The notes under the pieces: model-generated
Told to the model about the DNA's origin: nothing
The model's database searches: none
Seen by the model: only the letters and a program-made list of their open reading frames with translations
Program-made: the position numbers and the translations under genes
Assembly: GCF_002116635.1 (NCBI RefSeq)
Contig: NZ_LQPW01000178.1
Location: forward strand, 97,008-161,007
Direction of reading: 5' to 3'
Origin: Mycobacterium szulgai
GTDB lineage: Bacteria > Actinomycetota > Actinomycetes > Mycobacteriales > Mycobacteriaceae
DNA length: 64,000 nucleotides
Shown: positions 1 to 9,276 of the stretch, piece by piece
How positions within the stretch are numbered: the stretch's first letter is position 1
How the letters are laid out: the number at the start of each line of letters is the position of its first letter

Positions 1-441
1 ACCTTCGCACGATCATTGCTCAATAACCCCGAGCTGCTGTTCCTGGATGAACCCACATCTGGCCTGGATCCGGTGAATGCGCGCACCGTCAAAAGCATGA
101 TCTGGGACCTCAAGTCCCAGGGGCGCACCGTTTTCCTAACTACCCATGACATGGCCACCGCCGACGAGTTGTGTGACCGGGTCGCCTTTGTCGTCGACGG
201 GCAGATCGTTGCGTTGGACACGCCGGCTGAACTGAAGATCGCGCGTAGCCGGCGGTTGGTGAGGGTCGAATATCGTGCGAACACAGGCGTTCTCGAGTCC
301 GCCGAATTCCCGATGGACACGTTGGCCGTCGACGACGCATTTCATGCGGTACTGGGCCATCATCGGATCGAAACCATCCATAGCAGGGAGGCCAGCCTCG
401 ACGATGTCTTCGTGGACATTACGGGCCGGCAGTTGACATGA
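1..441 (+). CDS. ABC exporter ATP-binding subunit, 3' part (Rv2688c-like)
   Basis: This is the C-terminal part of an ABC ATPase whose 5' end lies outside the window; the frame is open from base 1. The Walker B/D-loop LFLDEPTSGLDP and the H-loop histidine in TTHD are visible, followed by the usual C-terminal extension ending VDITGRQL. It should hydrolyse ATP in the cytoplasm to drive the two membrane proteins encoded next. Its TGA overlaps the next ATG (ATGA), so the three genes form a tightly coupled operon. By gene order it matches M. tuberculosis Rv2688c, annotated as part of an antibiotic (fluoroquinolone) exporter. The substrate here is inferred from that homolog only. Confidence 0.93.
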   Translation, partial: TFARSLLNNPELLFLDEPTSGLDPVNARTVKSMIWDLKSQGRTVFLTTHDMATADELCDRVAFVVDGQIVALDTPAELKIARSRRLVRVEYRANTGVLESAEFPMDTLAVDDAFHAVLGHHRIETIHSREASLDDVFVDITGRQLT

Positions 442-1151
442 CCCGGCTGCTAAGTGTGTTGCGACTCGAGTTGACTACTCAAGTGCGGCAACGGTTCCTA
501 CCCGCAGCCGTCTTTTCCGGACTGATCTGGTTGGCGGTGCTATTGCCGATGCCACCTGGTCTGCGTGCGGCCGCCGAGCCTTACGTCATGTGCGGCGATA
601 CCACCATCATCGGATTCTTCTTCATTGCGGGTGCGGTGTTCTTCGAGAAGCAGGAACGCACTCTGGGCGCGCTGATATCGACGCCGCTGCGATTCGGTGA
701 GTATCTCTTTGCGAAACTCGCTGTGCTGATGGTGGTGTCGGTGTCGGTGGCGGTGATAGTGGCCACCATCGCGCATCGCTTCGCCTATCGGTTCATCCCG
801 ATGGTCCTCGGCGTAATGCTGGGAACGCTGTTGATGCTATTGGTGGGATTCGTCACCTCGCTGCCGTTTGCGTCGATCAGCGATTGGTTTCTGTCGGCTA
901 CGGTCCCGCTGGCCGTGATGAATCTGCCGATTCTGCATCTGTCCGGCGTATGGCCGAACCCTGCGTTGTACTTGCTACCGATGCAGGCACCGTTGTTGCT
1001 CGTCGCCAGTGCCTTTGGCCAGACGAGTCTGCAGCCGTGGCAAATCGGATACTGCCTGGCCTACCCAGTGCTCTGGATCGCCGGGTTGGGCGTGGCGGCA
1101 AAATTCTCGTTCGGCCGCTACGTCGTCGCAAAATCCGGGGGATCGGGATGA
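438..1151 (+). CDS. ABC-2 type exporter membrane subunit (Rv2687c-like)
   Basis: A 237-residue integral membrane protein with about six hydrophobic segments and the ABC-2 permease feature of a cytosolic EKQERTLGAL stretch after the second helix. The start is fixed by the ATGA overlap with the upstream ATPase, and the gene overlaps the next one in the same way. It should form half of the transmembrane channel. Length and order match Rv2687c. No substrate can be read from the sequence. Confidence 0.9.
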   Translation: MTRLLSVLRLELTTQVRQRFLPAAVFSGLIWLAVLLPMPPGLRAAAEPYVMCGDTTIIGFFFIAGAVFFEKQERTLGALISTPLRFGEYLFAKLAVLMVVSVSVAVIVATIAHRFAYRFIPMVLGVMLGTLLMLLVGFVTSLPFASISDWFLSATVPLAVMNLPILHLSGVWPNPALYLLPMQAPLLLVASAFGQTSLQPWQIGYCLAYPVLWIAGLGVAAKFSFGRYVVAKSGGSG

Positions 1152-1888
1152 GGACAGTGCGCGCTCTGACCGCCTTCGGGAGCCGCGACCTCCGGGGCAC
1201 CTACCGAGATCCGTTGCTCATCATGATCGTCGGCGCCCCGGTTATCTGGACTACCAGCGTCGCGCTCTTGACCCCGCGGGTGACCGTGCTACTCGCCCGG
1301 CGCAACGGATTTGACCTGGTTCCATACTATCCGCTGATTTTGACCGCCTTCCTGTTACTGACCAGCGTCATCATCAGCGGTGCGCTGGGAGCGTTCCTGG
1401 TGTTGGACGACGTCGACGCAAAAACCTTTATCGCGCTTCGGGTTACACCGGTGCCGCTGTCGACGTACTTTGCCTATCGCGCAGCGACTGTCATGGGAGT
1501 GACCACGGTCTATGTGGTCGTGACTATGTCACTTAGCGGCATTCTGGCTCGCGGCCTGCTTGCGGCGCTCATTCCGATCGGGCTGTTGGCGGGGCTCTCG
1601 GCGGTGGTGACTCTGCTGTTGATTATCGCCACCGCCAGCAACAAGATTCAGGGGTTGGCTATGGTGCGCGCGCTCGGCATGCTGATTGCTGGCCTGCCCT
1701 GTCTGCCGTGGTTTATCGATTCCAGTTGGAACCTGGCCTTTGGTGTGTTACCGCCGTACTGGGCCGTCAAGGCATTTTGGATGGCCAGCGCGCACGGCAT
1801 GTGGTGGCCTTACCTGTTGGCCGGTGTTGTTTACAACCTGGCCATCGCCTGGCCGCTGTTTCGGCGTTTTCAGGCCAAGCACACCTGA
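1148..1888 (+). CDS. ABC-2 type exporter membrane subunit (Rv2686c-like)
   Basis: A 246-residue membrane protein. The open frame extends upstream to 884, but the ATG at 1148 overlaps the TGA of the preceding gene (ATGA) and begins MRTVRALTAFGSRDLRGTY, the expected cytosolic N-terminus before the first helix; the longer reading would run deep through the upstream gene in another frame. About six hydrophobic segments follow. It is the second permease half of the exporter and the last gene of the operon; the next gene is convergent with only 8 bases between. Confidence 0.9.
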   Translation: MRTVRALTAFGSRDLRGTYRDPLLIMIVGAPVIWTTSVALLTPRVTVLLARRNGFDLVPYYPLILTAFLLLTSVIISGALGAFLVLDDVDAKTFIALRVTPVPLSTYFAYRAATVMGVTTVYVVVTMSLSGILARGLLAALIPIGLLAGLSAVVTLLLIIATASNKIQGLAMVRALGMLIAGLPCLPWFIDSSWNLAFGVLPPYWAVKAFWMASAHGMWWPYLLAGVVYNLAIAWPLFRRFQAKHT

Positions 1889-1896
1889 GCCCACCC

Positions 1897-2748
1897 TCAG
1901 GCGGGCACCTTGTCGAGGATGACGCGCGCGATGCCCAGAATGGCCTGCTGCGCATCCTTGGTGATAACGGTGCCCGAATAGGACACCACCAAGTCGATGA
2001 CGATGTTGGCTTTGGCCGCAATCGCCCGCAGGGTCCGGACCGGCATCCCCGGAGTGGTCTGAACCATTGTCGTGATCCCGTCGCCGGCGTCGCTGGGAGG
2101 GCTGAGCGACATCGTCGCCGAAAGGCCACCGGTGAAAGTCACCTTGACGCTGGTGCCGCCGCATTGACGCCACTGTGCCTGCAATTTGGCTAGTTGAGCG
2201 GTTGCCGCAGGTGCGTCGCGGAACGCTGCCACACCTTGGATGACCTGAAGGATATTGCGGGCGTCTCGGATGTCGGCAAACGCGGCGGCGTAAAAGCCGA
2301 GGACGTCCTTGATGTCGTAGGCCTCGGGGGTGCCGGGCGCGATGGCTCCGTAGCACTCGGGACGGTCTACTGTTCCGTCCCGCTCCGACGTGGCGATCTG
2401 GTGCCAGGTCTTGCCCGCCTTCAGCCCAGGATCTCCGGTGATCTCCTTGAGAGCATCCAGGCTGGCCAACACGCTGGGTATGTCGTTTGACGCCACCGTG
2501 GGTTGAGCTGGTGTCGTCGTGATGGCGGTGGACGCTGTGCCACCGGCAGTCGTGGCCGATGGGGTTGCGCTCTGGTTTACCGCGTCGTTGCCCGACGTCT
2601 GCCATACGACCAGTCCGATGACCACCAGGGTGACGAGCACCAGCGACGCGGTCGCCAGGATCTTGACGCGCCGGTGCTTCGGACGGGGACCGTCGGGTGG
2701 ATATTCGAAGATCGGACCGGGATCAAAGGCGTTGTGCCCATGCGTCAT
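1897..2748 (-). CDS. Membrane-anchored PknH-like sensor-domain protein
   Basis: A 283-residue protein with a proline-rich cytosolic N-terminus (FEYPPDGPRPKHRR), one transmembrane helix at about residues 30-49, a Ser/Thr/Ala-rich linker and a C-terminal globular domain of about 190 residues outside the membrane. The domain has two cysteines (RPECYG and WRQCGG) and the closing pattern NIVIDLVVS...ARVILDKVP typical of the PknH-type extracellular sensor domain found in mycobacterial kinases and lipoproteins. No kinase domain is attached. It lies just downstream of the ArsA/ArsB1 genes on the same strand (9-base gap) and may be cotranscribed with them. I know of no H37Rv gene at this exact position. 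Ligand unknown. Confidence 0.7.
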   Translation of the reverse strand: MTHGHNAFDPGPIFEYPPDGPRPKHRRVKILATASLVLVTLVVIGLVVWQTSGNDAVNQSATPSATTAGGTASTAITTTPAQPTVASNDIPSVLASLDALKEITGDPGLKAGKTWHQIATSERDGTVDRPECYGAIAPGTPEAYDIKDVLGFYAAAFADIRDARNILQVIQGVAAFRDAPAATAQLAKLQAQWRQCGGTSVKVTFTGGLSATMSLSPPSDAGDGITTMVQTTPGMPVRTLRAIAAKANIVIDLVVSYSGTVITKDAQQAILGIARVILDKVPA

Positions 2749-2757
2749 TACTCGACC

Positions 2758-4047
2758 TCAGCTCAAAACGAAGTAGCGCAGCCACAGATAGATCGCGCTC
2801 AGGCCAATGGAAACCGCCGTGACGACGATGCCTTTGCGGGTGAATTCCCAAAACGAGATGGAAATGCCTTCGCGGCGGGCGATCCCCAGCATGACGACAT
2901 TTGCGCTGGCCCCGACTGCGGTCAGGTTACCGCCGAAGTCGGCGCCCAATGCCAGCCCCCACCACAGCGACTCGGAGTTGACTTGGTTCGGCATCGCTGC
3001 GACCAGCCCGGCGACGATCGGAGTCATGGTGGCGACATACGGAATGTTGTCGATGATGCCGGAAACCGGTGCCGATACACCGAGAATCAGCATCACCGCG
3101 AAAAGCTGGTTGCCGCCACTGAGCTCGGTCGCTGCCCGGGCAAGCGTATCGATCACGCCGGTCTTGACCAAAGCCCCGACCATGACGAAAAGACCTACGA
3201 AAAACAACAACGTCTCCCACTCGACGCTGGACAGATAATCCGAGTGGTGCAGCCCCGAGATCAAGATGAGGACGCCGGCGCCCAGCAAGGCGGCAAGTGA
3301 CGGCTGAATGTGCAGCACCGGATGCGCTACGAAGACCGCGAACACCAGTAACAGCACCCCGACGGACTTGATGAGCAATTTCGGGTCGCGGATGGCTTCT
3401 CGCTCGTTCAGCGACATGACGTCGGCCACACGGTCGGCCGCGACCTTGAAAGATCCGCGGAACAGCAGCGGCAATAACGCGACGAGAGCGCCCAACACAA
3501 TGATCGCGATCGGTGCCATGTTTAGCAGGAAGTCGTTGAACGACAGGCCCGCCCGGCTGGCGATGATGATGTTCGGGGGGTCGCCGACCAGCGTCGCGGC
3601 ACCGCCGATGTTCGCCGAGAAGACTTCAGCCATCAAAAACGGGGCCGGGTTGATCGCCAGTCGATCGCACATCAACAAAGTCACCGGCGCGATCAGCAGC
3701 ACCGTGGTGACATTGTCGAGCAAGGCGGAACCGATCGCCATCACGAGGACCAGCAGGATCATGATGCGCAGCGGTGAGCCGCGGGCGCGTTTGGCCGCCC
3801 AGATCGCGACGTATTCGAAAACTCCGGTCTGCCGCAACACGCTCACGATGATCATCATGCCGAGCAGCAAAAAGATTACGTCCCAGTCGATTCCGGTCTC
3901 GTGCGAATAGAAGACGTCGTGAGAACTGATGATCGGTAGGGTGACAACGATCGCCGCCCCCACAAGTGCCGCCACCGTCTTATGGACGCGGTCGCTGGCG
4001 ATCAGTACGTAGGCAATGACAAACACTGCAATGGCGATCACGCTCAT
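2758..4047 (-). CDS. arsB1: ArsB/SLC13-type membrane transporter (ArsB1, Rv2685-like)
   Basis: A 429-residue polytopic protein of the ArsB/NhaD/CitM ion-transporter superfamily with 10-12 hydrophobic helices. Conserved features include LLLGMMIIVSVLRQTGVFEY near residue 60, SALLDNVTTVLLIAPVT near 105, the re-entrant GDPPNIIIAS loop near 155 and SGIIDNIPYVATMTPIV near 320. It is the second of two tandem paralogs; the upstream copy begins 42 bases beyond this gene's start and is alike along the whole length. M. tuberculosis annotation calls the pair arsenic transporters, but arsenite export is not shown by the sequence and other anions are possible. Confidence 0.88.
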   Translation of the reverse strand: MSVIAIAVFVIAYVLIASDRVHKTVAALVGAAIVVTLPIISSHDVFYSHETGIDWDVIFLLLGMMIIVSVLRQTGVFEYVAIWAAKRARGSPLRIMILLVLVMAIGSALLDNVTTVLLIAPVTLLMCDRLAINPAPFLMAEVFSANIGGAATLVGDPPNIIIASRAGLSFNDFLLNMAPIAIIVLGALVALLPLLFRGSFKVAADRVADVMSLNEREAIRDPKLLIKSVGVLLLVFAVFVAHPVLHIQPSLAALLGAGVLILISGLHHSDYLSSVEWETLLFFVGLFVMVGALVKTGVIDTLARAATELSGGNQLFAVMLILGVSAPVSGIIDNIPYVATMTPIVAGLVAAMPNQVNSESLWWGLALGADFGGNLTAVGASANVVMLGIARREGISISFWEFTRKGIVVTAVSIGLSAIYLWLRYFVLS

Positions 4048-4088
4048 GTAGCGGGCGCCGAATCTAAAGGTGAGCTAGCGATCATCCG

Positions 4089-5378
4089 TCAACTCCAAAC
4101 GAAGTAGCGCAGCCAGAGGTAGACCGCCGCCAGCGTGAACGACATTGCCGTCACTACGACGCCTTTGCGGGTGAATTCCCAGAAGGAGATCGGATTTTCG
4201 GCACGTCTGGCGATCCCGAGTATGACGACGTTGGCGCTGGCTCCCACGGCGGTGAGGTTGCCACCGAAATCAGTGCCAATGGCCAGGGCCCACCACGCTG
4301 CGTCGTGGCTGACGTCGCCAATCAATGATGGGATGAGGTCAGCAACGATCGGCGTCATTGTCGCGGCATAAGGCACGTTGTTGACCACGCCACTAATCAC
4401 CAGCGACCCCGCGAGAATAACCATTGTGGTCAGCAACGCGTGTCCGCCTGTCGCTGTCACAGTCAGCTGAGCGAGCTGCTTGACCACCCCGGTTTTGACC
4501 AAAGCGCCCACGATTATGAAAAGGCCGGCAAAAAACAACAGCGTTTCCCACTCGACACTGGACAGATATTCCGACTGCTCTTGCCGGGAAATCACGATCA
4601 GGACGCCCGCGCCCAGCATCGCCACCAGGGACGGCTCGAGGTGTATCGCGGAATGTGCGATGAAAGCGGCAAAAACCGCTGCCAATACGGCGCCGCACTT
4701 GATCAGCAGCCGAGGATCGCGGATGGCTTCGCGCTCTTCCAGCGACATGACGTCGGCGACTCGCGCCGGATCGACGAGAAATGAGCCCGGAAACAGACGC
4801 GGCAACATCGCGATCAGCACGCCCATCACGATCAACACGATCGGCGCTACATGGACCAGGAAGTCATTGAAGGTCAGATCGGCCTTGCTGGCGATGATGA
4901 TGTTGGGCGGATCACCGACCAACGTAGCCGTGCCGCCGATATTGGAAGCGAACACTTCAGCCATCAGAAACGGTGCGGCGCTTATCGTTAGGCGGTCACA
5001 GACCAATAAGGTGACCGGGGCAATCAACAAGACCGTGGTGACGTTGTCCAACAGTGCCGAAGCGATGGCGGTCACCAGCACCAGCAGGATCATGATGCGC
5101 AGCGGCGAACCGCGTGCGAGCTTGGCGGCCCTGATCGCGGTGTACTCAAAGACGCCGGTCTGTCGTAGCACGCCGACGATAATCATCATCCCCAAGAGCA
5201 AAAAGATTACGTCCCAGTCGATTCCGGTTTCGTGGGAGTAGAAGACGTCATGGGAACTGATGATCGGCAGGCAGATGACTGTCGCCGCGCCCACCAGAGC
5301 TATCAGGGTCTTGTTGAGGCGATCGTTGGTGATCAGCGCAAAGACCAGCACGAAGACAGTAGCCGCGACTACGTCCAT
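4089..5378 (-). CDS. arsA: ArsB/SLC13-type membrane transporter (ArsA, Rv2684-like)
   Basis: A 429-residue polytopic transporter of the ArsB/CitM superfamily, first of a tandem pair. It shares long blocks with the downstream copy, for example IISSHDVFYSHETGIDWDV, DNVTTVLLIAPVTLL, LVGDPPNIIIAS and SSVEWETLLFF. The mycobacterial name arsA is misleading because this is a membrane permease, not the ArsA ATPase. A CBS-domain gene lies 41 bases upstream on the same strand, giving a probable CBS-arsA-arsB1 operon. The ion carried is not determined by the sequence. Confidence 0.88.
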   Translation of the reverse strand: MDVVAATVFVLVFALITNDRLNKTLIALVGAATVICLPIISSHDVFYSHETGIDWDVIFLLLGMMIIVGVLRQTGVFEYTAIRAAKLARGSPLRIMILLVLVTAIASALLDNVTTVLLIAPVTLLVCDRLTISAAPFLMAEVFASNIGGTATLVGDPPNIIIASKADLTFNDFLVHVAPIVLIVMGVLIAMLPRLFPGSFLVDPARVADVMSLEEREAIRDPRLLIKCGAVLAAVFAAFIAHSAIHLEPSLVAMLGAGVLIVISRQEQSEYLSSVEWETLLFFAGLFIIVGALVKTGVVKQLAQLTVTATGGHALLTTMVILAGSLVISGVVNNVPYAATMTPIVADLIPSLIGDVSHDAAWWALAIGTDFGGNLTAVGASANVVILGIARRAENPISFWEFTRKGVVVTAMSFTLAAVYLWLRYFVWS

Positions 5379-5419
5379 CGGCTAGTGGACGATTCGAGTC
5401 GGCGTCGGTTCGGGGTCGA

Positions 5420-5863
5420 TCAACGCGACAGTGCTGCCGCGAGCAGGCGTGACGCCGTGATTACGCCAAGTAGGCGCCCATCTTTGACAACCGCAAGCAG
5501 TGGGCTGCGCAACCGCGCCATCGTGCAAGCGACCTCGATGATGGTGTCGTCGGCATTGACTGGAGGAACGTCTACCAGGTGGTCGGGCAATACATCGCGG
5601 ACTTTCTTGTCGCCCAACTTCTCGGCGGCCCGGTCGGCCACCGATTCGTTGAGTACGCCGGCAAGTGAGGGGTCGTCCTGGACATATCGGGGGACGATGA
5701 AGCGCACCACCTGAGAGGCAGGTAGCACCGCATACGGGTTTCCGGAAGCATCGGTGACCAATAGTCCGGGCAGCTGGTGTTCGGCTAGGGTGCGTGCGGC
5801 ATCCAGCGCATTCGAATCGATCGTGACAACGGGAAATTCTTCGGCGAACTCCTCGGCGCGCAT
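5420..5863 (-). CDS. CBS-domain protein (Rv2683-like)
   Basis: A 147-residue soluble protein containing two CBS motifs: residues about 10-60 (TIDSNALDAARTLAEHQLPGLLVTD) and about 90-145 (VNADDTIIEVACTMARLRSPLLAVVKDGRLLGVITASRLL). Paired CBS motifs bind adenine nucleotides and often regulate linked transporters. The gene heads the arsA-arsB1 operon, so control of those permeases by cell energy state is a reasonable inference. It diverges from dxs. Confidence 0.85.
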   Translation of the reverse strand: MRAEEFAEEFPVVTIDSNALDAARTLAEHQLPGLLVTDASGNPYAVLPASQVVRFIVPRYVQDDPSLAGVLNESVADRAAEKLGDKKVRDVLPDHLVDVPPVNADDTIIEVACTMARLRSPLLAVVKDGRLLGVITASRLLAAALSR

Positions 5864-6063
5864 ACCGTGACGATACGTCTGAAGTGGCCGCTCTGCGTGG
5901 TCGGCATTGAGGGTTCAACGGCTCTCCGGGGTCGCAGGGGTCGCGCGGCAATGACTGCCGACCAGGCTTCCCGGCGCACCGGCACTCACCGTACCAATCG
6001 CGCGCGGTTTTTTGGTCGTCGCCGAGGGGGTGTGATTCCGCGGTTGCTGCGTAGACTGACGGG

Positions 6064-7989
6064 ATGCTGGAACAGATCCGCGGGCCCGCTGATCTGCAGC
6101 ACCTCTCCCAGCAGCAGTTACGGGACCTGGCTGCCGAGATTCGTGAATTCCTGATTCATAAGGTGGCTGCCACTGGCGGGCACCTGGGGCCGAATCTAGG
6201 TGTGGTCGAGCTGACGCTGGCGCTGCACCGGGTATTCGATTCGCCGCACGATCCGATCATCTTCGACACCGGTCATCAGGCCTATGTCCACAAGATGCTG
6301 ACCGGACGCTGTCAGGATTTCGAAACGCTGCGCAAGAAGGGCGGCCTGTCGGGCTATCCGTGCCGCGCCGAGAGCGAACACGACTGGGTCGAGTCGAGCC
6401 ACGCCAGCGCGGCCCTGTCCTACGCCGACGGCCTAGCCAAGGCGTTCGAGCTGACCGGTCACCGCAACCGGCATGTGGTCGCCGTCGTCGGCGACGGCGC
6501 GCTCACCGGCGGCATGTGCTGGGAGGCGCTGAACAACATCGCCGCCTCGCGCCGGCCGGTGATCATCGTCGTCAACGACAACGGCCGCAGCTACGCGCCC
6601 ACGATCGGTGGTGTGGCCGATCACCTGGCCACCCTGCGACTGCAGCCGAGCTACGAGAAGTTCCTGGAAAAAGGCCGCGACGCCATGCTGTCGGTGCCGG
6701 TGGTGGGCGATGTTTTCTACCGCTTTGCGCACAGCGTCAAGGCCGGCCTCAAGGACTCGCTGTCACCCCAGCTGCTGTTCACCGACCTCGGACTGAAATA
6801 CATCGGTCCGGTCGACGGCCATGACGAACGGGCGGTGGAGGTCGCGCTGCGCAGTGCCCGCGGCTTCGGGGGCCCGGTGATCGTGCACGTCGTCACCCGC
6901 AAGGGGATGGGCTACGCGCCGGCCGAAGCCGACCAGGCCGAACAGATGCATTCCACCGTGCCGATCGATCCGGTCACCGGAGCGGCGACCAAGATCGCGG
7001 GCCCGGGCTGGACGACGACGTTTTCCGACGCGCTCATCGGTTACGCCGAGAAGCGCCGCGACATCGTGGCCATTACCGCCGCCATGCCCGGACCAACCGG
7101 GCTGACGGCCTTCGGAGAGCGCTTTCCCGACCGGCTGTTCGACGTCGGCATCGCCGAGCAACACGCGATGACGTCGGCGGCCGGGCTGGCGATGGGTGGG
7201 ATGCATCCGGTGGTGGCGATCTATTCGACGTTCCTGAACCGGGCGTTCGACCAGATCATGATGGACGTCGCGTTGCACAAGCTGCCCGTCACCATGGTCT
7301 TGGACCGGGCCGGGATCACCGGTTCGGACGGCCCCAGCCACAACGGCATGTGGGACTTGTCCATGCTGGGCATCGTGCCGGGCATCCGGGTGGCCGCGCC
7401 CCGCGACGCCACCCGATTGCGTGAGGAGCTGGGTGAGGCGCTCGACATCAATGACGGGCCGACGGCGTTGCGTTTCCCCAAAGGCGATGTGGGAGAAGAT
7501 ATTCCAGCGCTGGAGCGGCGTTCGGACATAGATGTTTTGGCGGTGCCCGCCAGCGGTTTGAGCCATGATGTGCTGCTGGTAGCGGTCGGCGCGTTCGCGT
7601 CGATGGCACTGGAGGTGGCCAAGCGGTTACACAACCAGGGCATCGGCGTGACGGTGATCGACCCACGCTGGGTGTTGCCGGTGTCCGACGGGGTGCGTGA
7701 ACTGGCGGCCCAGCACAAGCTGCTGGTCACGCTGGAAGACAACGGGCTGGCCGGCGGTGTGGGTTCGGCGGTGTCGGCAGCGCTGCGGCAGGCCGAGATC
7801 GATGTGCCCTGCCGCGATGTAGGGCTGCCGCAGGAGTTCTACCAGCATGGCTCGCGTGGCGAGGTGCTGGCCGAGTTGGGGCTCACCGATCAGGACGTGG
7901 CGCGCCGGATCACCGGATGGGTTGCCGCGCTGGGAGCCTGTGCATCGGATAACCGGGCAGTAGCCGAAATCCGCGAGCAGCTGGACTAG
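6064..7989 (+). CDS. dxs: 1-deoxy-D-xylulose-5-phosphate synthase
   Basis: Condenses pyruvate and glyceraldehyde 3-phosphate with thiamine diphosphate, the first step of the MEP isoprenoid pathway in the cytoplasm. The protein has 641 residues, the usual family length. Visible features are DTGHQAYVHKMLTGR near residue 60-75, the ThDP-binding segment GDGALTGGMCWEALNN...VVNDNGRS near 145-180, the catalytic glutamate in FDVGIAEQHAMTSAAGLA near 360-375, and DRAGITGSDGPSHNGMWD near 415. The ATG at 6064 gives the normal N-terminus MLEQIRGPADLQHLSQQQL. It is monocistronic; its 3' end overlaps the convergent RNase D-like gene by four bases. Confidence 0.97.
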   Translation: MLEQIRGPADLQHLSQQQLRDLAAEIREFLIHKVAATGGHLGPNLGVVELTLALHRVFDSPHDPIIFDTGHQAYVHKMLTGRCQDFETLRKKGGLSGYPCRAESEHDWVESSHASAALSYADGLAKAFELTGHRNRHVVAVVGDGALTGGMCWEALNNIAASRRPVIIVVNDNGRSYAPTIGGVADHLATLRLQPSYEKFLEKGRDAMLSVPVVGDVFYRFAHSVKAGLKDSLSPQLLFTDLGLKYIGPVDGHDERAVEVALRSARGFGGPVIVHVVTRKGMGYAPAEADQAEQMHSTVPIDPVTGAATKIAGPGWTTTFSDALIGYAEKRRDIVAITAAMPGPTGLTAFGERFPDRLFDVGIAEQHAMTSAAGLAMGGMHPVVAIYSTFLNRAFDQIMMDVALHKLPVTMVLDRAGITGSDGPSHNGMWDLSMLGIVPGIRVAAPRDATRLREELGEALDINDGPTALRFPKGDVGEDIPALERRSDIDVLAVPASGLSHDVLLVAVGAFASMALEVAKRLHNQGIGVTVIDPRWVLPVSDGVRELAAQHKLLVTLEDNGLAGGVGSAVSAALRQAEIDVPCRDVGLPQEFYQHGSRGEVLAELGLTDQDVARRITGWVAALGACASDNRAVAEIREQLD

Positions 7990-9275
7990 GCGTTATCGGC
8001 TTTGGGATCGGGCTGGGCCGGGTGCGTCACCGCGGTCGCCAGCACCTCGACCACCAGTTCGCATTGCCAAGTCCGCGCATGGCCGGTCCGCAAATAGTTA
8101 TCGACCACTTCGACCGGGGCGCGCGCGCCCTCCCAGTCCCAGCACAGCCGTCGCACCAGGTCCGGGGCGACCAGATTCTCCGTCGGCACCCCCACCCGTT
8201 GGGATACCTTCGCCAACCCCGAGCGGGCCGCCTCCAGCCGGGCGGCGGCCTCAGGTTTGCGCCGGCTCCAGCGGGCCGGCGGTGGCGGCCCATTGGGCGG
8301 CTCGCCCACTTCGGGTAGATCCTGGTTTTCGCGCGCCGCTTCCAGTGCTGCCAACCACATTGCGGCGCTGCGGCGTTGGTTGCGCCCGCCGAACACCGGC
8401 AGCGCGGTCAAGTCGTCGACCGTTTTGGGGTCCGCAATGGCGGCGTCGATGATGGCCGAGTCCGGCAGGATGCGCCGGGGTGCGATGTCGCGGCGCTGGG
8501 CGATGCGGTCGCGCGCCGTCCACAACTCGCGGACTGCCGCCAGCGCGCGCCGATCGTGCACCTTGTGGATGCCCGACGTGCGTCGCCAGCGGTCTCGCCG
8601 ACCCGGAGCCGGGAGGGCCCGATCCTCATAGGTGCGCAAGTACTCGAATTCCTCTGCGGCCCAATCGGTTTTACCCTGACTGGCCAGTACGTCCGAGATC
8701 GCCGCGCGCAGTTCGATGAGCAACTCCACGTCCAGGGCGGCGTAGTTGAGCCAAGCCGCGGGCAGCGGTCGCTTGGACCAGTCCGCCGCGCCGTGGCCCT
8801 TGGCCAACCCCATCCCCAGCAGGCGATGGACCATGGTGGCCAGATTGACCCGATCGAAACCGGCCAGGCGGCCGGCGAGCTCGGTGTCGTAGAGCGCCGA
8901 CGGCCGCATGCCGACCTCGGCCAAACACGGCAGATCCTGATCGGCGGAGTGCAGAATCCATTCGTCTTCGCTGAGGACTTCGGCGACTGGTCGCAGCACG
9001 GTCAGCGGGTCACCGCCGTGGCTGACCGGGTCGATGAGGACGGTGCCGGCGTCGGCCCGGCGTATCTGGATCAGGTAGGCGCGGTTGGAGTAGCGAAACC
9101 CCGATGCCCGCTCGGCGTCGACGGCAAATGGTCCATGCCCGCCGGCCAGCAGTTCTGCGGCTGCCTTGATCTGGCGCGGGCTCACCGAGACCTGGGGCAC
9201 CCCGCTGGCCGGATGCAGCAACGGAGTCGGTTCGGGGTCGTCCTCCTCGGCCAGATCGGCCTCTGGTTCGCTCAT
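7986..9275 (-). CDS. RNase D-like 3'-5' exonuclease with HRDC domain (Rv2681-like)
   Basis: A 429-residue protein with an N-terminal DEDD exonuclease domain. Acidic motifs are seen in FAVDAERASGFRYSNRAYLIQI (DxE) near residue 55-75, HSADQDLPCLAEVG near 120 and NYAALDVELLIELR near 185. An HRDC-like region follows (LAAVRELWTARDRIAQRRDIAPRRILPDSAIIDAA). I start at the ATG at 9275 (MSEPEADLAEEDD) because it directly follows the TGA of the upstream DUF3000 gene; the longer open frame would invade that gene. The likely role is trimming of structured RNA 3' ends. Confidence 0.88.
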   Translation of the reverse strand: MSEPEADLAEEDDPEPTPLLHPASGVPQVSVSPRQIKAAAELLAGGHGPFAVDAERASGFRYSNRAYLIQIRRADAGTVLIDPVSHGGDPLTVLRPVAEVLSEDEWILHSADQDLPCLAEVGMRPSALYDTELAGRLAGFDRVNLATMVHRLLGMGLAKGHGAADWSKRPLPAAWLNYAALDVELLIELRAAISDVLASQGKTDWAAEEFEYLRTYEDRALPAPGRRDRWRRTSGIHKVHDRRALAAVRELWTARDRIAQRRDIAPRRILPDSAIIDAAIADPKTVDDLTALPVFGGRNQRRSAAMWLAALEAARENQDLPEVGEPPNGPPPPARWSRRKPEAAARLEAARSGLAKVSQRVGVPTENLVAPDLVRRLCWDWEGARAPVEVVDNYLRTGHARTWQCELVVEVLATAVTHPAQPDPKADNA

Positions 9276-9276
9276 G

